A stretch of DNA of 64,000 nt, taken from contig CABUZX010000004.1 of the NCBI GenBank assembly GCA_902496185.1, positions 20,001-84,000 on the forward strand, read 5' to 3'. Each line of letters begins with the position of its first letter. The stretch's first letter is position 1. Shown here in pieces: positions 61,338 to 64,000 of the stretch. The position numbers and the translations under genes are program-made. A model generated the notes under the pieces. It was not told the DNA's origin, did not search any database, and saw only the letters and a program-made list of their open reading frames with translations. Source of the DNA: an uncultured Subdoligranulum sp. (GTDB taxonomy: Bacteria; Bacillota; Clostridia; Christensenellales; CAG-314).

Positions 61338-62474
61338 TCACTTTTTAAGCAACGCGCCGGAAATAACCATGCGTTGAACTTCGCTCGTACCTTCGTAAAT
61401 TTCCGTGATTTTTGCGTCACGCATCATTCTTTCAACGGGATATTCTCTCGTGTAGCCATAACCGCCGTGTAACTGTACGGCTTTTGTCGTTACTTCCATT
61501 GCTGTTTCCGCAGCAAAAAGCTTTGCTTGGGCAGCGTTTACCGAAAGGGTTGGAAGCTTGTTTTGTTTTGCGTCTACCGCAACGTATACCAAACATCTTG
61601 CCGCTGCGATTTTAGTTGCAAGGTCTGCCAACACAAATTGCGTGTTTTGACAAGCGGAAATCGGTCTACCAAATTGCTTTCTCGTCTTGACGTAATTAAC
61701 GGTTGTGTCCAACGCGCCTTCGGCTATACCGAGAGCTTGCGCTGCAATACCGATACGTCCGCCGTCAAGGGTTTTCATAGCAATCTTAAAGCCGTCGCCA
61801 CGCTTGCCTAAAAGATTTGCCTTAGGAACTTTTACGTTTTCAAAAATAAGCTCGCAGGTCGAAGAACCTCTTATACCCATCTTTTTTTCCTTTTTGCCTA
61901 CGGAAAAGCCCTCAAAACCGCTCTCTACGATAAAAGCCGACATTTCGGGGCCCTTTGGCGTGCTACCCGTCACAGCAATAATGATATACGTGGACGCGTA
62001 ACCTGCGTTGGTAATAAATATTTTGCTTCCGTTCAAAAGATAGTGGTCGTCCTTTTCCTGCGCCACCGTCTGTTGATTGCTCGCGTCAGTACCTGCGTTG
62101 GGTTCAGTAAGGCCAAACGCGCCGATTTTTTTGCCACTTGCTAGGTCTGGAAGATATTTTTGCTTTTGCTCTTCCGTGCCGTATTCTAAAATAGGAGCAA
62201 CGCAAAGCGACATATGCGCCGACAAGATAACGCCCGTCGTCGCGCAATGCTTGGACAACTCTTCTACCGCAGAAATATACATATTGTAGTTTCCGCCTGC
62301 TCCGCCGTACTCTTTTGGTACGATAATTCCAAACAGACCTGCTTTTGCCATCTTTTGTACCGTTTCCACTGGGAAACGCTCTTGCTCGTCAACTTCTTGA
62401 GCAAGAGGCTTGACTTCTGTTTCTGCAAAATCCTTAATCATCTGTAAAAACAGCGTAGTTTTGTAATCTGCCAT
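61338..62474 (-). CDS. Acyl-CoA dehydrogenase (short-chain, butyryl-CoA dehydrogenase-like)
   Basis: A 378-residue flavoprotein converting an acyl-CoA to the trans-2-enoyl-CoA or the reverse. FAD/substrate segments: GAFGLTEPNAGTDAS, FITNAGYAS, GIRGSSTCELIFENV; catalytic glutamate in TEIYEGTSEVQRMVI. It closely resembles clostridial and Acidaminococcus Bcd. GGAGG precedes the ATG. It lies 12 bases after maoC and before etfBA. Confidence 0.95.
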   Translation of the reverse strand: MADYKTTLFLQMIKDFAETEVKPLAQEVDEQERFPVETVQKMAKAGLFGIIVPKEYGGAGGNYNMYISAVEELSKHCATTGVILSAHMSLCVAPILEYGTEEQKQKYLPDLASGKKIGAFGLTEPNAGTDASNQQTVAQEKDDHYLLNGSKIFITNAGYASTYIIIAVTGSTPKGPEMSAFIVESGFEGFSVGKKEKKMGIRGSSTCELIFENVKVPKANLLGKRGDGFKIAMKTLDGGRIGIAAQALGIAEGALDTTVNYVKTRKQFGRPISACQNTQFVLADLATKIAAARCLVYVAVDAKQNKLPTLSVNAAQAKLFAAETAMEVTTKAVQLHGGYGYTREYPVERMMRDAKITEIYEGTSEVQRMVISGALLKK

Positions 62475-62486
62475 ATTTCCTCCAAA

Positions 62487-62894
62487 TCAACCGTTGAATT
62501 TGACGGTTGCCATACCCGTAATAACTTCCTTGCCGTCTTGGTTTGTGCAAGTGGTTTTTAATTTTATTATCTTTTTATCTTCTCTTATTTCTGCGATTTC
62601 TACTTCGGCAGTAACGTCGTCGCCCAAAAATACCGGCGAAGTAAAGCGCAACTCTTGACCGAGATATATCGTGCCCGGCCCGGGGAGCTTGTTTGCCAAT
62701 ACTGCAGAGATAAGCCCCGACGTCAATATGCCGTGAACTATTCTTTTGCCAAAAATCGTGCCTTTTGCGTATCCGTCACTCATATGAATGGGGTTTACGT
62801 CAAGACTGATGCCGGCAAACGCCGTTACGTCTGCGGCTGTAAAGGTTTTTTGTATGGACGCTTTTTGTCCGACTTTTAATTCTTCAAAGGTCAT
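62487..62894 (-). CDS. MaoC-family R-specific enoyl-CoA hydratase (PhaJ-like)
   Basis: A 135-residue single hot-dog domain hydratase. The catalytic segment is FAGISLDVNPIHMSDGYAKG (Asp and His of the MaoC motif DxNPIH), followed by IVHGILTSGLISAVLANKLPGPG. It converts an enoyl-CoA to R-3-hydroxyacyl-CoA, matching the R-specific SDR of the same operon. AGGAG precedes the ATG. It is the first gene of the operon. Confidence 0.93.
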   Translation of the reverse strand: MTFEELKVGQKASIQKTFTAADVTAFAGISLDVNPIHMSDGYAKGTIFGKRIVHGILTSGLISAVLANKLPGPGTIYLGQELRFTSPVFLGDDVTAEVEIAEIREDKKIIKLKTTCTNQDGKEVITGMATVKFNG

Positions 62895-62912
62895 AATTTA
62901 TCTCCTATTGCC

Positions 62913-62933
62913 AATATGAATTAAGTTCATATT
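62913..62933. promoter_or_regulatory. Palindromic operator in the leader of the acyl-CoA operon
   Basis: AATATGAA and TTCATATT form perfect 8-bp arms with a 5-base spacer (TTAAG). It spans about +8 to +28 of the predicted transcript, next to the ribosome binding site; this is a plausible TetR-family site. Confidence 0.72.
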
Positions 62934-62946
62934 TTTTATCATTTTA

Positions 62947-62974
62947 ATTATAACATAAAATATATTTTTGTCAA
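62947..62974 (-). promoter_or_regulatory. Promoter of the acyl-CoA operon
   Basis: Minus strand: TTGACA (62969-62974), 16-base spacer, TATAAT (62947-62952) with extended TGT. Both hexamers are consensus. Confidence 0.85.
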
Positions 62975-63042
62975 TACAAAATAAAAAATATCAACGCTTA
63001 TTTAAAAATTATTGTTTATTCGCTAAAAAAACCTTTTAATTG

Positions 63043-63071
63043 TTGTAAAAAATACCACAACGTGCTATAAT
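63043..63071 (+). promoter_or_regulatory. Promoter of the TetR regulator
   Basis: TTGTAA (63043-63048), 17-base spacer, TATAAT (63066-63071) with extended TGC. The leader to the ATG at 63172 is about 94 bases. Confidence 0.75.
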
Positions 63072-63084
63072 AAGTAGTACGTTG
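63058..63084. promoter_or_regulatory. Inverted repeat over the tetR -10 box
   Basis: CAACGTGCTA and TAGTACGTTG form 10-bp arms with one mismatch and a 7-base spacer, covering the -10. The sequence differs from the palindrome in the operon leader, so either the regulator tolerates two sites or a second regulator acts here. Confidence 0.5.
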
Positions 63085-63171
63085 CTTGTTAAACAAAGCT
63101 CGCAAATCAAAAAAAGCCGTATAAAAAAGTCCCATTTGGTAAATTAATTAAAAAACGGTTTTTAGGGAAAA

Positions 63172-63786
63172 ATGCAAAAAGATTTATTAAAAATAAAGGG
63201 CGTAAATCCACCCAAAACAAAACTCGGCTTGTCCAAAATGAAAGCCCTGCTGGACGCATCCCGAGAGCTTTTTACCAAGGTGGGGTTTTTTGAAACTTCC
63301 GTATCGGATATTTGCAAGCACGCAAATACCGCCGTCGGCACTTTTTATATTTATTTTGAAAGCAAGACGGACGTTTATCGTCTCCTTTTGGAAGAATACA
63401 AAAAGGAAATCAAGGCGCAACTTGCAAAAAGCATTGCCAACTGCTCTACCCGCAAACAAAAGGAGCGCGAGGGTATCAAATGCTTTATTAAATACGCGGT
63501 AAGCAAGCCCGAAGTTTACAACTTTATTTGGGGGAGCCTTGCTATAGACCAGCAAATGTTTGTGGATTATTACGAGTCCTTTGCAAAAAGTTACGCTACT
63601 TCTCTATCAAACGACGGACGACAATGCAATTTGAGCGATACTACCACAATTGCCTATATGCTGATGGGTATTACCAACTTTTTGGGCTTGCGCGCCATTT
63701 TTGAAAATATGCAAGACCAACAAATTGACAAAATTATGGACGAAACGGTAATGCCCTTTTTGTCCACAGGCTTGCTTAAGGAATAA
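63172..63786 (+). CDS. TetR/AcrR family regulator of the acyl-CoA operon
   Basis: A 204-residue repressor. The helix-turn-helix is at ~40-65 (TSVSDICKHANTAVGTFYIYFESK), and the C-terminal ligand domain is all-helical with an aromatic patch (EVYNFIWGSLAIDQQMFVDY). It is divergent from the operon it probably controls; TetR proteins next to beta-oxidation genes usually sense an acyl-CoA. TAGGGA precedes the ATG. Ligand unknown. Confidence 0.88.
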   Translation: MQKDLLKIKGVNPPKTKLGLSKMKALLDASRELFTKVGFFETSVSDICKHANTAVGTFYIYFESKTDVYRLLLEEYKKEIKAQLAKSIANCSTRKQKEREGIKCFIKYAVSKPEVYNFIWGSLAIDQQMFVDYYESFAKSYATSLSNDGRQCNLSDTTTIAYMLMGITNFLGLRAIFENMQDQQIDKIMDETVMPFLSTGLLKE

Positions 63787-63796
63787 AAACAACAAC

Positions 63797-63896
63797 GAGA
63801 TACTTCGCTCCGCTCAGTATGACAATGTTCAGTATGACTATCGCTATTGTCATTCTGAGATGGACAAACAAAGACGGACTTGCGAAGAATCTCTAC
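63797..63896. repeat. Dispersed imperfect palindromic repeat, copy D
   Basis: The left arm 63797-63823 (GAGATACTTCGCTCCGCTCAGTATGAC in two halves) and right arm 63848-63896 (TGTCATTCTGAGAT...GCGAAGAATCTCTAC) have the same order and spacing as copy A at 2.8 kb and are followed by the same kind of terminator. Confidence 0.8.
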
Positions 63897-63904
63897 AACA
63901 ATGC

Positions 63905-63929
63905 AAAAAGCACCTTTCGGTGCTTTTTT
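63905..63929 (+). terminator. Terminator after the TetR gene and repeat copy D
   Basis: The stem AAAAAGCACC/GGTGCTTTTT with a TTTC-type loop and T-run. From 63930 to the end no gene can be supported. Confidence 0.85.
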
Positions 63930-64000
63930 GTTTGATTAAAATTTATGTTGATAAATGACAAAAAGCTAATTTTCCTTCTCCCAAACAATAGGAGTTTTGC

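Noticed and set aside
63966..64000. End of a minus-strand gene at the right edge (KTPIVWEKEN then stop)
   Set aside because: Only 11 codons are visible, too few to support a coding call; a neighbouring window would settle it.

Overview
The window looks like a chromosomal segment of a low-G+C, anaerobic, endospore-forming Firmicute of class Clostridia, probably an uncultured lineage. The support is a spoIIGA-sigE-spoIIE cluster, a SpoIIQ-like LytM protein with a possible forespore promoter, a BclA-like collagen-repeat protein, AddAB recombination helicases, a DnaD-type primosome protein, an anaerobic NrdG-type radical SAM activase, and classic TTGACA/TATAAT promoters with GGAGG ribosome binding sites. 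No rRNA, CRISPR array, insertion sequence or prophage was found. Four tRNA genes are present.

Layout. 1-2.6 kb: primosome genes (a DnaC/DnaI-like loader cut by the left edge, and DnaD) and a small membrane protein. 2.9-4.7 kb: split transketolase. 4.9-13.9 kb: one minus-strand operon, citDEF-citX-citC-citG-aconitase family-icd, joining citrate cleavage with citrate oxidation to 2-oxoglutarate. 14-17.4 kb: argS and an NhaC antiporter. 17.6-18 kb: tRNA-fMet, tRNA-Met, tRNA-Glu. 18.2-24.5 kb: PlsC-like acyltransferase, DUF1294 protein, ABC-F ATPase, SDR, tRNA-Val, a membrane-anchored XRE/zinc-ribbon protein and the collagen-like protein. 24.6-31.6 kb: addB-addA-mpg repair operon. 31.7-33 kb: radical SAM activase and a TerB-like protein. 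33-38 kb: ychF-walJ-CPBP protease-rlmH-M14 peptidase-tadA. 38-42.7 kb: uppP, then spoIIGA-sigE-spoIIE. 42.8-47.3 kb: a hypothetical gene, a PPP phosphatase, a small XRE repressor with palindromic operators, rsmA, SpoIIQ-like, a YwmB-like protein and a SLOG-domain gene remnant.

47.4-62.9 kb is the most unusual region. It is a 15-gene minus-strand operon behind a divergently transcribed TetR regulator (63.2 kb): MaoC hydratase, acyl-CoA dehydrogenase, EtfB, EtfA, thiolase, short-chain reductase, a KAS III-like enzyme, a complete Liv-type ABC importer whose LivG carries an unprecedented-looking N-terminal extension of about 225 residues, a CoA-transferase and two alpha/beta hydrolases. It reads as a self-contained import, CoA-activation and beta-oxidation (or reverse beta-oxidation) module through an R-3-hydroxyacyl-CoA. 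The substrate is unknown.

Other points of interest are near-consensus promoters placed exactly six bases before the start codon (candidate leaderless mRNAs), a dispersed palindromic repeat coupled to a shared terminator hairpin, an initiator tRNA with a tandem U-U mismatch, and a long out-of-frame overlap between tadA and a peptidase gene.
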